From NCBI GenBank assembly GCA_029864565.1, contig JAOTTD010000011.1, positions 1 through 52,433 on the forward strand: DNA of 52,433 nt. Direction: 5' to 3'. This document shows positions 17,859 to 25,954 of the stretch, one piece after another. The number at the start of each line of letters is the position of its first letter. Within the stretch, counting starts at the first letter, position 1. The DNA comes from Thermoplasmata archaeon. GTDB lineage: Archaea > Thermoplasmatota > Thermoplasmata > UBA10834. The notes below the pieces were generated by a model. That model was not told the origin of the DNA and did not search any database. It saw only the letters and a list, made by a program, of their open reading frames with translations. The position numbers and the translations under genes are program-made.

Positions 17859-18899
17859 ATGGTTTCTGTGTGCATGCTTACAGAATTGGACAGCTACAAG
17901 AAGCTGATACCTTACAAGAACCCTGGCGGCATGGGCACCAACGCGCCGATGGTCGCGAGGGAGCTCGAGAAGCTGGGATGTCGTGTCCTCTTCAATCAAC
18001 CGCGCGGTGATTATGACGTCCTGCACGTGCACAGTCCACTGCCAAACTCGTTCATGTGGGCCCTCAGGAGGAAGATATCGCACAAACCGCTGGTCGTGCA
18101 TGGAAGACATCTTCCTGAGCTCATCAAAGGTGGGTTCGTCGGAGGCGACCTCTTCTACCCGCTCGTCAGGAGGTACTCAGTCATGTTCTACAACCTCGGC
18201 GACGTCGTCCTCGGGGCGACTCCGTACGTGGCCAAGGCGCTGTCCAGGGACGGTGTGAAAGGCCCGTTCAGGACCATTCCTAACGGCATAAGCCGGGAGA
18301 CTTTTGTTCGCGACGAGACAAGTGGCCAACGCTTCCGGGAGAGGATAGGCGTCGGCAAGGACGTGAGGCTCGTGATCACCGTCGGATTGCGAATACCGAG
18401 GAAAGGTGTCGACACATTCGTCAATGTGGCCTCCAAGCTGAAGCACCGACATGACGTCAGGTTCGTCTGGGTCGGCGCCTCGGAGGCGCTGCTCGAGGAT
18501 GCTCTGGACGACACACCCCCAGGCAACGTGCTCTTCCCGGGGCACGTGCCGTTCGAGGAGATCGTTGGGGCTTATTCCGCGGCGGAGGTCTTCATGTTCC
18601 CCACGAAGGCTGAGAGCTATGGAAATGTCATGCTCGAAGCGGCGAGCTGTGAATGCCCGCTCCTCATACGAAACATACCGGTCTACGAGGACTGGGTCGT
18701 GGACGGAAAGCACTGTATGAAGGCGTCCAGCGACGATGACTTCGCGACTAAGCTTGAGATGTTGCTCGATGACGACTCGCTCAGGTCACGCATGGCCGAC
18801 GGCGCGCAGGAACTCGCGGACGAACATGACATCAGAAAGACCTCGAAGATGTTGATGGAACTCTATGAAGAACTCGCAGAGGGAAGGATGGTCGGATGA
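17859..18899 (+). CDS. GT4-family glycosyltransferase
   Basis: A GT-B-fold glycosyltransferase of 346 residues. The N-terminal half has KNPGGMGTNAPMVARELEKLG and DVLHVHSPLP. The C-terminal donor-binding half has the group 1 pattern: TVGLRIPRKGVDTFVNVA, GHVPFEEIVGAYSAAEVFMFPTKAESYGNVMLEAAS. The E-x7-E motif lies in AESYGNVMLEA. It probably transfers a nucleotide-activated sugar to a lipid or glycan acceptor on the cytoplasmic face. The ATG at 17859 follows GGAAGG by 7 nt; a TTG at 17829 is in frame but less likely. The last codons overlap the DedA-like gene (ATGA). Confidence 0.87.
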   Translation: MVSVCMLTELDSYKKLIPYKNPGGMGTNAPMVARELEKLGCRVLFNQPRGDYDVLHVHSPLPNSFMWALRRKISHKPLVVHGRHLPELIKGGFVGGDLFYPLVRRYSVMFYNLGDVVLGATPYVAKALSRDGVKGPFRTIPNGISRETFVRDETSGQRFRERIGVGKDVRLVITVGLRIPRKGVDTFVNVASKLKHRHDVRFVWVGASEALLEDALDDTPPGNVLFPGHVPFEEIVGAYSAAEVFMFPTKAESYGNVMLEAASCECPLLIRNIPVYEDWVVDGKHCMKASSDDDFATKLEMLLDDDSLRSRMADGAQELADEHDIRKTSKMLMELYEELAEGRMVG

Positions 18900-19495
18900 T
18901 AGGCGAGGAGATCATCGACACATTCGCGTCGTTGGGCGACATCGGCATGATCATCGCGTTGGTGGCGATCATCCTGATCGACGGCACGGGGTTCCCGACG
19001 CTGCCCGAAGTCTGGATGGTATGGATATTCGGCGTACATTTCGATTCCGTGGGTTGGGCGGTGACGCTCATAGTGGTCGCGAGCCTCGCGAGCCTCGGAG
19101 GCAACTTCATCTTGTACACGATCGTCAAAGTCGTCGGCATGCCGAAGAGAATAGCGAAGGTGATGAGGAGGTACACGGACTTCCTGATCGTTAGCGACGA
19201 GAGGCTCCTGCTTCTCAATAGGATCGCACCCCTAGTTCCATACACCGGCGCTTTCATGGCGGTGTGCAACTGGAACCTTCGCAAGTGTGTCCTGTACCTT
19301 ATCACTGGCGCGCTGATGAAGTCTACTGCGGTCATACTCCTCGCGTGGCTGAGCTACGACAACCTCAGACAGGACATAGCTCCCTGGATAGCCCTGGTCG
19401 CCGTGATCGTGGTTCTGCTGGCGAGCGTAATCGCATCATTCATCTACAGGAGACGGGTTGGTCTCGGGGGGGGGATATCACGATCTCAGTCGTGA
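18896..19495 (+). CDS. DedA/SNARE-associated family membrane protein
   Basis: A 199-residue membrane protein of the DedA (VTT) superfamily with about 4-5 spans. The signature region is ILIDGTGFPTLPEVWMVW, followed by ASLGGNFILYTIVKVVG and the reentrant segment with the conserved arginine in LLLLNRIAPLVPYTGAFMAV. DedA proteins are linked to lipid-carrier flipping and membrane homeostasis. The ATG overlaps the GT4 stop. Near its end it runs through nine consecutive G (19456-19464), so a single-base change there would alter its last residues. Confidence 0.8.
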   Translation: MIGEEIIDTFASLGDIGMIIALVAIILIDGTGFPTLPEVWMVWIFGVHFDSVGWAVTLIVVASLASLGGNFILYTIVKVVGMPKRIAKVMRRYTDFLIVSDERLLLLNRIAPLVPYTGAFMAVCNWNLRKCVLYLITGALMKSTAVILLAWLSYDNLRQDIAPWIALVAVIVVLLASVIASFIYRRRVGLGGGISRSQS

Positions 19496-20595
19496 TTCCG
19501 ACATACAACGAGAAGCCGAACCTGAGGGAGCTCATTTCCCGCATCAACAGCGCATGCTCTGCCAAGGGCATGGAAGTCGAGATCGTCGTGGTCGATGACA
19601 ACAGCCCAGACGGCACTGGAGCGCTCGCCGAGGAGCTGAGAAACGAGTTCAACGTCAAGGTCCTGCACAGAGCGGGCAAGCTCGGCCTGTCGACAGCCGT
19701 GATCGAGGGGTTCGAGGCAGCCACGGGCGACCTGCTGGTGGTGATGGATGCCGACCTGAGCCACCCGCCTGAGAAGATCCCTGAGATGGTGGAGAAGATT
19801 CGATCCGGCGATGCGCAAGTCGTCGTCGGGAGCCGTTACGTGAAGGGAGGCTGCGTCGAGAACTGGCCCATACATAGAAGGCTGGTCTCGAAGGGCGCAA
19901 CCCTGATCGCCAGAGGCCTGACCAAGGTGAAGGACCCGATGTCCGGGTTCTTCGCCCTCGAGCGCGCGGTCATATCAGGCGTGGAACTGAACCCGATCGG
20001 CTACAAAATCGGCCTGGAGATAATGGTCAAGGGAAGGTACGAGCGGGTCGAGGAGATACCGATCACCTTTGCCGACAGGAAGGCGGGCAAGAGCAAGCTC
20101 GGCGCCTCAGTGTATTTGAAGTACATTGACCACTGCATAAGGCTCTACGAACACCACCGCCCTTGGCTGGCGAGGTACATGAAGTTCGCCCTCATAGGCG
20201 GCATAGGCGCGGTGATAAATCTCGCCGTGCTGTGGATATCCGTCGAGATATTCTTCGCGCACTATCTGTGGGCCGCAGTGCTCGCGTTCGTCGTCGCGGA
20301 CACGAACAACTTCATATGGAACAGGTGGTGGACTTTCAGATCAAAGGGGAAGGTGCACGTCCAGTACCCGCAGTTTCTCCTTGTTAGCATAGACGGGCTG
20401 ATGCTCAACCTCATCATACTGAAGACCATCGTGGAGGACCTGATGCCCACACTGGGAATAAACGAAGACAGAGCGAGCATGTTCCTTGTCATCGCCCAGG
20501 TTATCGCGATATTCCTGGTTAGCATATTCAACTTCGTGGCCAACTCGTTCTGGACCTTCAGTGACGACATCAAACAGAATACTGCCAACAAGTAG
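19492..20595 (+). CDS. GT2 polyprenol-phosphate sugar transferase fused to a GtrA domain
   Basis: A dolichol-phosphate-mannose-synthase-like transferase followed by a GtrA membrane domain, about 367 residues. The GT2 part has VIPTYNEKPNLREL, VVVDDNSPDGTG, the DxD motif in VMDADLSHPPE (about residue 83) and DPMSGFFAL. The GtrA part (from about residue 230) has four spans, beginning KFALIGGIGAVINLAVLW. It likely loads a sugar on a polyprenyl phosphate and helps present it outside. With the sequence as given the only usable start is a GTG at 19492 overlapping the DedA stop (GTGA), which cuts the first beta-strand (ISVV). The frame is open upstream of it, and the nine-G tract suggests a frame problem. 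Confidence 0.85.
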   Translation: MIPTYNEKPNLRELISRINSACSAKGMEVEIVVVDDNSPDGTGALAEELRNEFNVKVLHRAGKLGLSTAVIEGFEAATGDLLVVMDADLSHPPEKIPEMVEKIRSGDAQVVVGSRYVKGGCVENWPIHRRLVSKGATLIARGLTKVKDPMSGFFALERAVISGVELNPIGYKIGLEIMVKGRYERVEEIPITFADRKAGKSKLGASVYLKYIDHCIRLYEHHRPWLARYMKFALIGGIGAVINLAVLWISVEIFFAHYLWAAVLAFVVADTNNFIWNRWWTFRSKGKVHVQYPQFLLVSIDGLMLNLIILKTIVEDLMPTLGINEDRASMFLVIAQVIAIFLVSIFNFVANSFWTFSDDIKQNTANK

Positions 20596-20622
20596 GCGCT
20601 CGGCAGTCCCGCGAAGGGCCTG

Positions 20623-22185
20623 CTATCTCACGTAGAAGGACACGGGCTCTATGGATTCCTGGAACAGATCGAGCACTGCCCAGTTATCGGCTCCCAAGCC
20701 ATCTGGGGAGTACAGTGAGAAGCCCTCGTCCGCCAAGAATTCGGCCAGCTCGTCGATATCGTTCAGGAAATAGCATACGACCACGACCGCGACGTCGTAC
20801 TCCACGACCGCGCTCCGAATCCTGTCGAAATCCATCTCTGGATACTGCCTCTCGGCGACATTAACGACCTCTGGAGGCATCTCCCGGTCCGCATAGGCTG
20901 CGATGATCGGGTCGCCGCAGATCACGAATTGGTCCGGGGTGGTCATCTCGGACAACAACCTTCCATAGGCTATCTGTGCGGGTTCCTCCTGGGCAGCGAT
21001 GCCGTAGGCCGACAAGCCTCCCGAGACGAGCAAGGAAATCAGAACAGCGGCGTAACAGGCCTTTCGACGACGCCCCCGATTCGGTTCAAACCGTTCCGAT
21101 CTCTGAGTGACGTCACCGTTTCTTGGCCCCGATTCGGATGCAACGACCACGCCTGCCAATATTGCCAACACGGGGCTTGCGAATGCCATGTGATGGAGGA
21201 ACGTGAGGGGCTGGAGCACCATGAAGAGGAGGACGACCGTCGCCACACAGAGCAGGAACCTGTGGCTCGGGCCCATCCTCCAGATCTTCCTGGCGTACAG
21301 CAAGGGCAAGGCGTAAACGATGCTGAGTCCGAAGAAGGCCAACACTGACAACTTGAGGAACATCTCAAAGTCTCTGTGAGCCTGGTCGAACACCATGCCC
21401 TGCAGCAGGTCCGAAGGACCGAGAAGAAACATGAACACCGCCAACGGTATCGCCGATGTCAGCGTGACGACGACTCCGTTGACTAGCGAGGCTCTTCGGG
21501 TCTCCCGATTGGCAATCCCCTCTATCACGATGAACACCAGCATCCCAAGGAGGCCGATGCCGCCGATCAGCTTGAATGAAGCTGACAGCCCTATCAGCAG
21601 GCCCGAGACGGCCAGCCAGGGGACTCGCTCCCGCCTCTGACTCATGACGAAAGCCAAGACGGAGAACGCCATAAGGGACGCTGAAAGGGCATCCAGCGAG
21701 AACAGCCTGGATTCGCGGACGAATGTGAAGTCCACCGCCAACAGAGCGCCTGTCACAACCATTGCAGTGCCGCCCGCCACCCGATTCGAGACGAACATGC
21801 AGCAGGCGACCGCGGCGAGCGATACGAGAGCAGTCAGAAGCCTGAGTGAGATGACATCGCCTGAGAACAACGACCCGACGATGAACGCCGCTGGCGCTTG
21901 GTCGCAGGGCAGTTCCGTGTAGAGCGAGTACCCTCGGCTCACCATCAGCGCCCTCTCGATCATGACGCCTTCGTCGACCCCGTTGTTGGAGTAACTCCAG
22001 CCGATGTTGACCAGCCTCAACACGAGCGCGGCCAGGAGTATGCCGATGACCGCGATGAGGATCCGTCGTCGACCGAGCGCCCCGACAAATTCATCCAGTG
22101 AGATAATGCCGACCCGCCCTCCGGTACAGAGATGGAATGGGTTGGTGGGATTTGATGGTAGCGCATGCGTACGCGCGACCCACAA
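20623..22185 (-). CDS. GT39-like membrane glycosyltransferase (ArnT/PMT type)
   Basis: A membrane protein of up to 520 residues with ~10-12 spans and a C-terminal soluble domain (about the last 140 residues). The first loop after span 1 holds the acidic pair in NNGVDEGVMIERA, typical of GT-C enzymes using polyprenyl-phosphate sugars. ESRLFSLDALSASLMA and the HHMAFASPVLA loop also fit. It likely transfers sugar from a lipid carrier to a surface acceptor, consistent with the convergent GT2-GtrA gene. It follows geranylgeranyl reductase by only 3 nt. The N-terminus is uncertain: the TTG at 22185 adds ~35 polar residues before the first span and no clear internal ATG replaces it. Confidence 0.75.
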   Translation of the reverse strand: MWVARTHALPSNPTNPFHLCTGGRVGIISLDEFVGALGRRRILIAVIGILLAALVLRLVNIGWSYSNNGVDEGVMIERALMVSRGYSLYTELPCDQAPAAFIVGSLFSGDVISLRLLTALVSLAAVACCMFVSNRVAGGTAMVVTGALLAVDFTFVRESRLFSLDALSASLMAFSVLAFVMSQRRERVPWLAVSGLLIGLSASFKLIGGIGLLGMLVFIVIEGIANRETRRASLVNGVVVTLTSAIPLAVFMFLLGPSDLLQGMVFDQAHRDFEMFLKLSVLAFFGLSIVYALPLLYARKIWRMGPSHRFLLCVATVVLLFMVLQPLTFLHHMAFASPVLAILAGVVVASESGPRNGDVTQRSERFEPNRGRRRKACYAAVLISLLVSGGLSAYGIAAQEEPAQIAYGRLLSEMTTPDQFVICGDPIIAAYADREMPPEVVNVAERQYPEMDFDRIRSAVVEYDVAVVVVCYFLNDIDELAEFLADEGFSLYSPDGLGADNWAVLDLFQESIEPVSFYVR

Positions 22186-22188
22186 ACA

Positions 22189-23373
22189 TCAGAGTAATTC
22201 CTGGAACTCCTTGACGAGGTCTGGATGCCTCTTCTCGACGGCTTTCAAGATAGCAAAGGTGGACATGCTCTCGACGCCGACCTCGTTGAGGGTCTCGATC
22301 ACTTTGTCGAACGTCTCGTCCGATAGCGTCACCAGCTTCTCCTTGGCCATCCAGTTCCGGTAAAGGTGGTCCTCCAGGATGTCTCGCCAACCGTCCTCGT
22401 AGGCCTGCATGGACTTCGCGCTGAAGTCACGCTTCTCGGTCGCCTTTGCCAAAACCTCGCCTGCGACCCTCCCTGCGCGGCAGCTGTTGGATATTCCGCC
22501 TCCAGTGATGGGGTCTATCTGCCGCGCGGAGTCGCCGACCAGCAGCACGCCGTCCGCCACGGTTCGCTCCAAGGGCGCGCAGACGGACACCGCCCCACTG
22601 ACTATCTCAAGCGGGCTTCCCCGCTTCAGCCAAGGCTTGCTCTCGATGAACCTGTCGAGGTAGCCCTTGACCTCTGCTGGCTCTCTCAGTCTCGACAGCT
22701 GAACCCCTAGGCCGACGTTCGCCGTGTCCTCGTCCTTCGGGAACACCCAGACGTAGCCTCCAGGGGCGACGCTGCCGAGGAAGAACTGACAATATTCGTG
22801 CTCCTGTTCGATGTTGGTGAGGCGGTACTGCAGGCAGGTCGTCACGTCTTTCGGCGCCAGTGCAGTGTCCAGTCCGGCCCAGCGGCCCACCTGCGACTCG
22901 AACCCATCGGCCCCGACAACGCACCCGCACCGGACCTCCTTCGTCTCGCCGAAGGACCTTATCCTCACTCCAGCCACCTTGCCGTTTTCCATGATGAGTC
23001 CCAAGGCGGACGTCTTGAGCATGATGTCCGCCCCCGCCTTGGCAGCGTTCTTCGCCAACAGCTTGTCGAAGAAGACCCTGTCGAGGACCAGGCCTACCTC
23101 GTTGCCCGCCATGTTCTCCGATAAGTAGAAGGGGGTACCGTTCGGGGACACGATCTTCGCGCCCTTCACCTCCCACGCCACACTCCGAGAGTCGAGCTTC
23201 AGGTCGACGGAATCCAGCCACGACCTAGATATTCCCTCGCCGCAACGGACCGGCGACCCTATCTCTTGTCTCTTCTCGACGACGAGGACGCGAGCGCCGT
23301 TCTCGGCGGCCCACCTTGCGGTGCTCGTCCCGGCGGGACCGCCGCCGACGACGACAACATCGTAGTCATCCAT
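22189..23373 (-). CDS. Digeranylgeranylglycerophospholipid reductase (geranylgeranyl reductase family)
   Basis: A flavoprotein that saturates the isoprenoid chains of archaeal membrane lipids. It has 394 residues. The FAD motif VVVVGGGPAGTSTARWAA is at the N-terminus, followed by the family-specific PVRCGEGIS, the substrate-cavity motif GGYVWVFP, and the second FAD motif LLVGDSARQIDPITGGGI. It is encoded 1 nt after a two-cluster ferredoxin, which is a plausible electron donor: in Methanosarcina acetivorans a neighbouring ferredoxin supports the homologous reductase. The tetraether-synthase-like gene lies just upstream in the same operon. Confidence 0.92.
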   Translation of the reverse strand: MDDYDVVVVGGGPAGTSTARWAAENGARVLVVEKRQEIGSPVRCGEGISRSWLDSVDLKLDSRSVAWEVKGAKIVSPNGTPFYLSENMAGNEVGLVLDRVFFDKLLAKNAAKAGADIMLKTSALGLIMENGKVAGVRIRSFGETKEVRCGCVVGADGFESQVGRWAGLDTALAPKDVTTCLQYRLTNIEQEHEYCQFFLGSVAPGGYVWVFPKDEDTANVGLGVQLSRLREPAEVKGYLDRFIESKPWLKRGSPLEIVSGAVSVCAPLERTVADGVLLVGDSARQIDPITGGGISNSCRAGRVAGEVLAKATEKRDFSAKSMQAYEDGWRDILEDHLYRNWMAKEKLVTLSDETFDKVIETLNEVGVESMSTFAILKAVEKRHPDLVKEFQELL

Positions 23374-23374
23374 T

Positions 23375-23572
23375 TCAATCGCCTCCTACCAGCGATATCG
23401 CGCCGACGGGGCACACCTTCGTGCATCTCTTGCACAATGTGCATGCGTCGTTGAACTCTAGCAGAACCTCGTTGAGGAAGACCGCGTTCGAGGGACACGA
23501 ACCAACGCATGCCCCACAGTGAAGACATCTCGCTATGTCGACCTCAAGCCTGTCAAGCGGATCCATTGCCAA
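23375..23572 (-). CDS. 2x[4Fe-4S] ferredoxin
   Basis: A small ferredoxin of 65 residues with two full cluster motifs: CLHCGACVGSCP and CTLCKRCTKVCP. The TTG at 23572 is preceded by GAGGTGG at a 5-nt spacing; an ATG two codons later is the alternative. It sits between the radical SAM gene (10 nt upstream) and geranylgeranyl reductase (1 nt downstream), so it probably feeds electrons to one or both. Confidence 0.92.
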   Translation of the reverse strand: MAMDPLDRLEVDIARCLHCGACVGSCPSNAVFLNEVLLEFNDACTLCKRCTKVCPVGAISLVGGD

Positions 23573-23582
23573 TCAAACCACC

Positions 23583-25136
23583 TCAGGTGTACTCGGCGCC
23601 GTGCCTGCGTCTCCATTCCTCGAGAGGTATGGAGTGCTTCTTCTCTACCTCAGTCCTGTAAACGGGGCCGGAGTTGTACGCGCAGAACGGGATGATCATT
23701 CCATCGGGCGTAGTGTAGTGTATCATGCATCTCTTGACGCGCTCAATGTCGTAGTTGTAGGAATCCATGAAGTGCATCGCACCCACATACATCATCTGCC
23801 AGCTGAAATTGGACAGCTCCGACTTGGTCTCCTCCGAGAGAACCCCCCTCAACGACTTCAGGAACTGCACCGAACTCACGCCTTCGGGGAGCTCGTCCTT
23901 GTTGAGGTGATTCTTCAGCAGGTTGAACGCCTTCACCTTGCTAAGGGCTTTGACTCTTTTGCCCTCGGTCTTCTTCGCAAGCTGGTACATCTCGTGGAAG
24001 AGCGGTTCGACATCGACGAACCTGGTGACAGGCACGATGTTGTCCGGGTCCTTGACGAACATGTACGTCGCGATGCCGCAGTGGACATGGGTGGTGAGTG
24101 TCACCTTGTGGGCGCCATACAGCGCCTGCCACAGTTCGGATATCGCTGACACGGTAGGCACAGGATACCAGTCGGTCGTCTTGATCCTGCCTTCTGACTG
24201 ACGTTCCATGTCCTTCGCGAGGTCGGGGAGCGTGTACCTGCCCTTCTCCAGTTCCTCGTTGGTGCATCTGCCAGTGAACGCGACGGGCTGGTAGTTCACG
24301 CCCCTTACGACATCCATGTTCTCGAGAGCGTAACGCAGTATGGGCCAAACCTGGTCGTCGTTCACGCCCTTGACTATCGTGGGCACGAGTACTATGGATG
24401 AGTGGTTCTCGACCTTCCTGAAGTTCTCAACCACCTTCTTCTTAGTGTCCAGGAGGTCCCTTCCACGGGCACGTGTATAGATCTCAGGCCTGAGTCCGTC
24501 GAACTGCAGGTACAGCGTGTTCAGGCCGGCGTCACTAGCCTTCCGGCAGAAGTCGACGCTCTCGGCGAACTTGATGCCATTGGTAGCCGCCTGCACCTGC
24601 GCGAAGCCCATTGCCTTCGCCGCGGATATGACCTCAATGAACTTGGGATAGATGGTAGGCTCACCACCCGAGAACTGAACGGCCGGGCACGGCACAGGCC
24701 TCTCGTCCCTTACGACCTTCAGCATCTTCAAGACCGTTTCGAAATCAGGCTCGAACACATAGCCGGCCGCGTTGGCGTTCGCGAAGCATATCGGGCACTT
24801 GAGGTTGCATCTGTTTGTGAGGTCGATGTTCGTGAGTCCGGTGTGGCTGAGATGGAGGTCGCATAGGCCGCAGTCGAAAGGGCACTGCTTGGCGTCCTTG
24901 ATCGCCGGGTTCAGGACGCCTACGCCGTCCTTCGCCCAGGACTCCACTCGTAGGTACATTTCGACGTCCGACCAAACGACGTCTCTGAAGTCTCCATGTT
25001 CGGCACATGTCTTCTCCATGACGACCTTGCCGTCCTTCTCCCTCAGAGTCGCCTTGATTACTGCAAGGCATTCAGGACAGAGGCTCTCCGTGGTCTTCGG
25101 AAGGCCGCTAGGTATGGCACTGTCTTTCGTGAGCAT
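23583..25136 (-). CDS. tes: Radical SAM enzyme of the tetraether lipid synthase (Tes) family
   Basis: Tes joins the tails of two diether lipids by C-C bond formation to make membrane-spanning tetraethers. This 517-residue protein has the family layout. An N-terminal rubredoxin-like metal site region holds CPEC at 20-23, C44 and nearby His. An auxiliary-cluster region CPFDCGLC is at 85-92, and the AdoMet-cluster motif CNLKCPIC at 110-117. These are followed by FSGGEPTIYP and more C-terminal cysteines (HVHCGIA, RCMIHYTTPDGMIIPFC). The assignment rests on similarity to the MJ0619-type pattern and the operon partners. Members of this family also include uncharacterised homologues, so activity is inferred. 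Expression likely starts at the shared promoter near 25176-25183. Confidence 0.82.
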   Translation of the reverse strand: MLTKDSAIPSGLPKTTESLCPECLAVIKATLREKDGKVVMEKTCAEHGDFRDVVWSDVEMYLRVESWAKDGVGVLNPAIKDAKQCPFDCGLCDLHLSHTGLTNIDLTNRCNLKCPICFANANAAGYVFEPDFETVLKMLKVVRDERPVPCPAVQFSGGEPTIYPKFIEVISAAKAMGFAQVQAATNGIKFAESVDFCRKASDAGLNTLYLQFDGLRPEIYTRARGRDLLDTKKKVVENFRKVENHSSIVLVPTIVKGVNDDQVWPILRYALENMDVVRGVNYQPVAFTGRCTNEELEKGRYTLPDLAKDMERQSEGRIKTTDWYPVPTVSAISELWQALYGAHKVTLTTHVHCGIATYMFVKDPDNIVPVTRFVDVEPLFHEMYQLAKKTEGKRVKALSKVKAFNLLKNHLNKDELPEGVSSVQFLKSLRGVLSEETKSELSNFSWQMMYVGAMHFMDSYNYDIERVKRCMIHYTTPDGMIIPFCAYNSGPVYRTEVEKKHSIPLEEWRRRHGAEYT

Positions 25137-25175
25137 GAGTCATCCCTACCCTTGCAGGTTTATTCTTAGCGATTC

Positions 25176-25183
25176 ATTTAAAT
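25176..25183. promoter_or_regulatory. Palindromic TATA box shared by tes and the TrmB gene
   Basis: ATTTAAAT, within the palindrome CATTTAAATG, is centred at 25179.5 and can serve both strands. Plus-strand transcription would start at about 25206, just before the TrmB ATG (25208), giving a leaderless mRNA. Minus-strand transcription would start near 25153, giving tes a leader of about 17 nt. Confidence 0.65.
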
Positions 25184-25187
25184 GTTA

Positions 25188-25206
25188 TGTAGCTCATTCA
25201 GCTACA
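25188..25206. promoter_or_regulatory. Operator-like inverted repeat between TATA box and TrmB start
   Basis: TGTAGCT-N5-AGCTACA is a perfect 7-bp inverted repeat covering the predicted TrmB transcription start and ending 1 nt before its ATG. The position fits autorepression. Because the promoter is divergent, binding here could also affect the tes operon. Confidence 0.6.
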
Positions 25207-25207
25207 A

Positions 25208-25954
25208 ATGGACCTCAAAAGCATCGTCGCCAGGACCGGCAGGGACGTGGACGAGCTGCTGGCCGAGTACGAGATGATATCCAGGACATTGGCGAACACA
25301 GGGCTCTCAGAGTACGAGTCGAGAGCCTACGTTGCGCTTGTGGCGTCGGGAACATCATCGGCCCCGTTTGTAGCGGACATCGCACGAATTCCTCGGACAT
25401 CAGCATACAGGACCCTGCAGGCTCTCGAGGAGAAGGGCTTCGCACGATCTAAGGCTGGCAGGCCGATGAAGTTCACGCCAACAGACCCATCTGAGCTGGG
25501 GGAGAAGCACGCGAGCGAGATCCGGGAGGCGTTCTCCAAGATCGATTCCGTCAAGGATGTACTCTCAGAGAGAGGTGTGCCACAGCTGGTCTATACTATT
25601 CTCGGCAAAGAGCGGGTTCTGGAGAAGATAGGCGAGATGCTCGACAGGTCTGAGCACAGCTTCGTCATATCGTCGCCCTCCATCGCAGAGTTCAGACGTC
25701 GCCTGGGGAAGAGATTCACCAACGCGATCTCGAGGGGAGTGAGGGTCACGGTGATAACGAATCCGTTCGTCAAAGTGCCCGAGAACGTCACCGTCATCCG
25801 GAGGAGGGGGCTCATCGCGACGGATGTAATCGCCGACGCGAACAATGCACTCCTGGCCGCCCCGGACCTGTCCGCCTGTGGATATACGGACAATGAGACC
25901 CTTTCGCAGCACCTTCAGGATTTCCTGAGAATCATGTCCGAGAGCGGAGATTGA
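25208..25954 (+). CDS. TrmB-family transcriptional regulator
   Basis: A 248-residue regulator. Residues ~25-95 form the winged helix typical of TrmB (LANTGLSEYESRAYVALVAS, IARIPRTSAYRTLQALEEKG, and the wing KAGRPMKFTP), then a helical linker. The C-terminal ~115 residues are the PLD-like TrmB domain (SFVISSPSIAEFRRRLGKRF, GVRVTVITNP, DNALLAAPDL-type strands). The sugar-binding domain of classical TrmB is absent. It is divergent from the tes-ferredoxin-geranylgeranyl reductase operon, so control of lipid maturation is a reasonable inference. The 3' end overlaps the convergent antiporter gene by 23 bp. Confidence 0.87.
   Translation: MDLKSIVARTGRDVDELLAEYEMISRTLANTGLSEYESRAYVALVASGTSSAPFVADIARIPRTSAYRTLQALEEKGFARSKAGRPMKFTPTDPSELGEKHASEIREAFSKIDSVKDVLSERGVPQLVYTILGKERVLEKIGEMLDRSEHSFVISSPSIAEFRRRLGKRFTNAISRGVRVTVITNPFVKVPENVTVIRRRGLIATDVIADANNALLAAPDLSACGYTDNETLSQHLQDFLRIMSESGD

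Noticed and set aside
18896-20595. A single DedA-GT2-GtrA fusion protein
   Set aside because: It would require ten G at 19456-19464; the sequence given has nine, so separate genes are annotated and the tract is reported as a finding.
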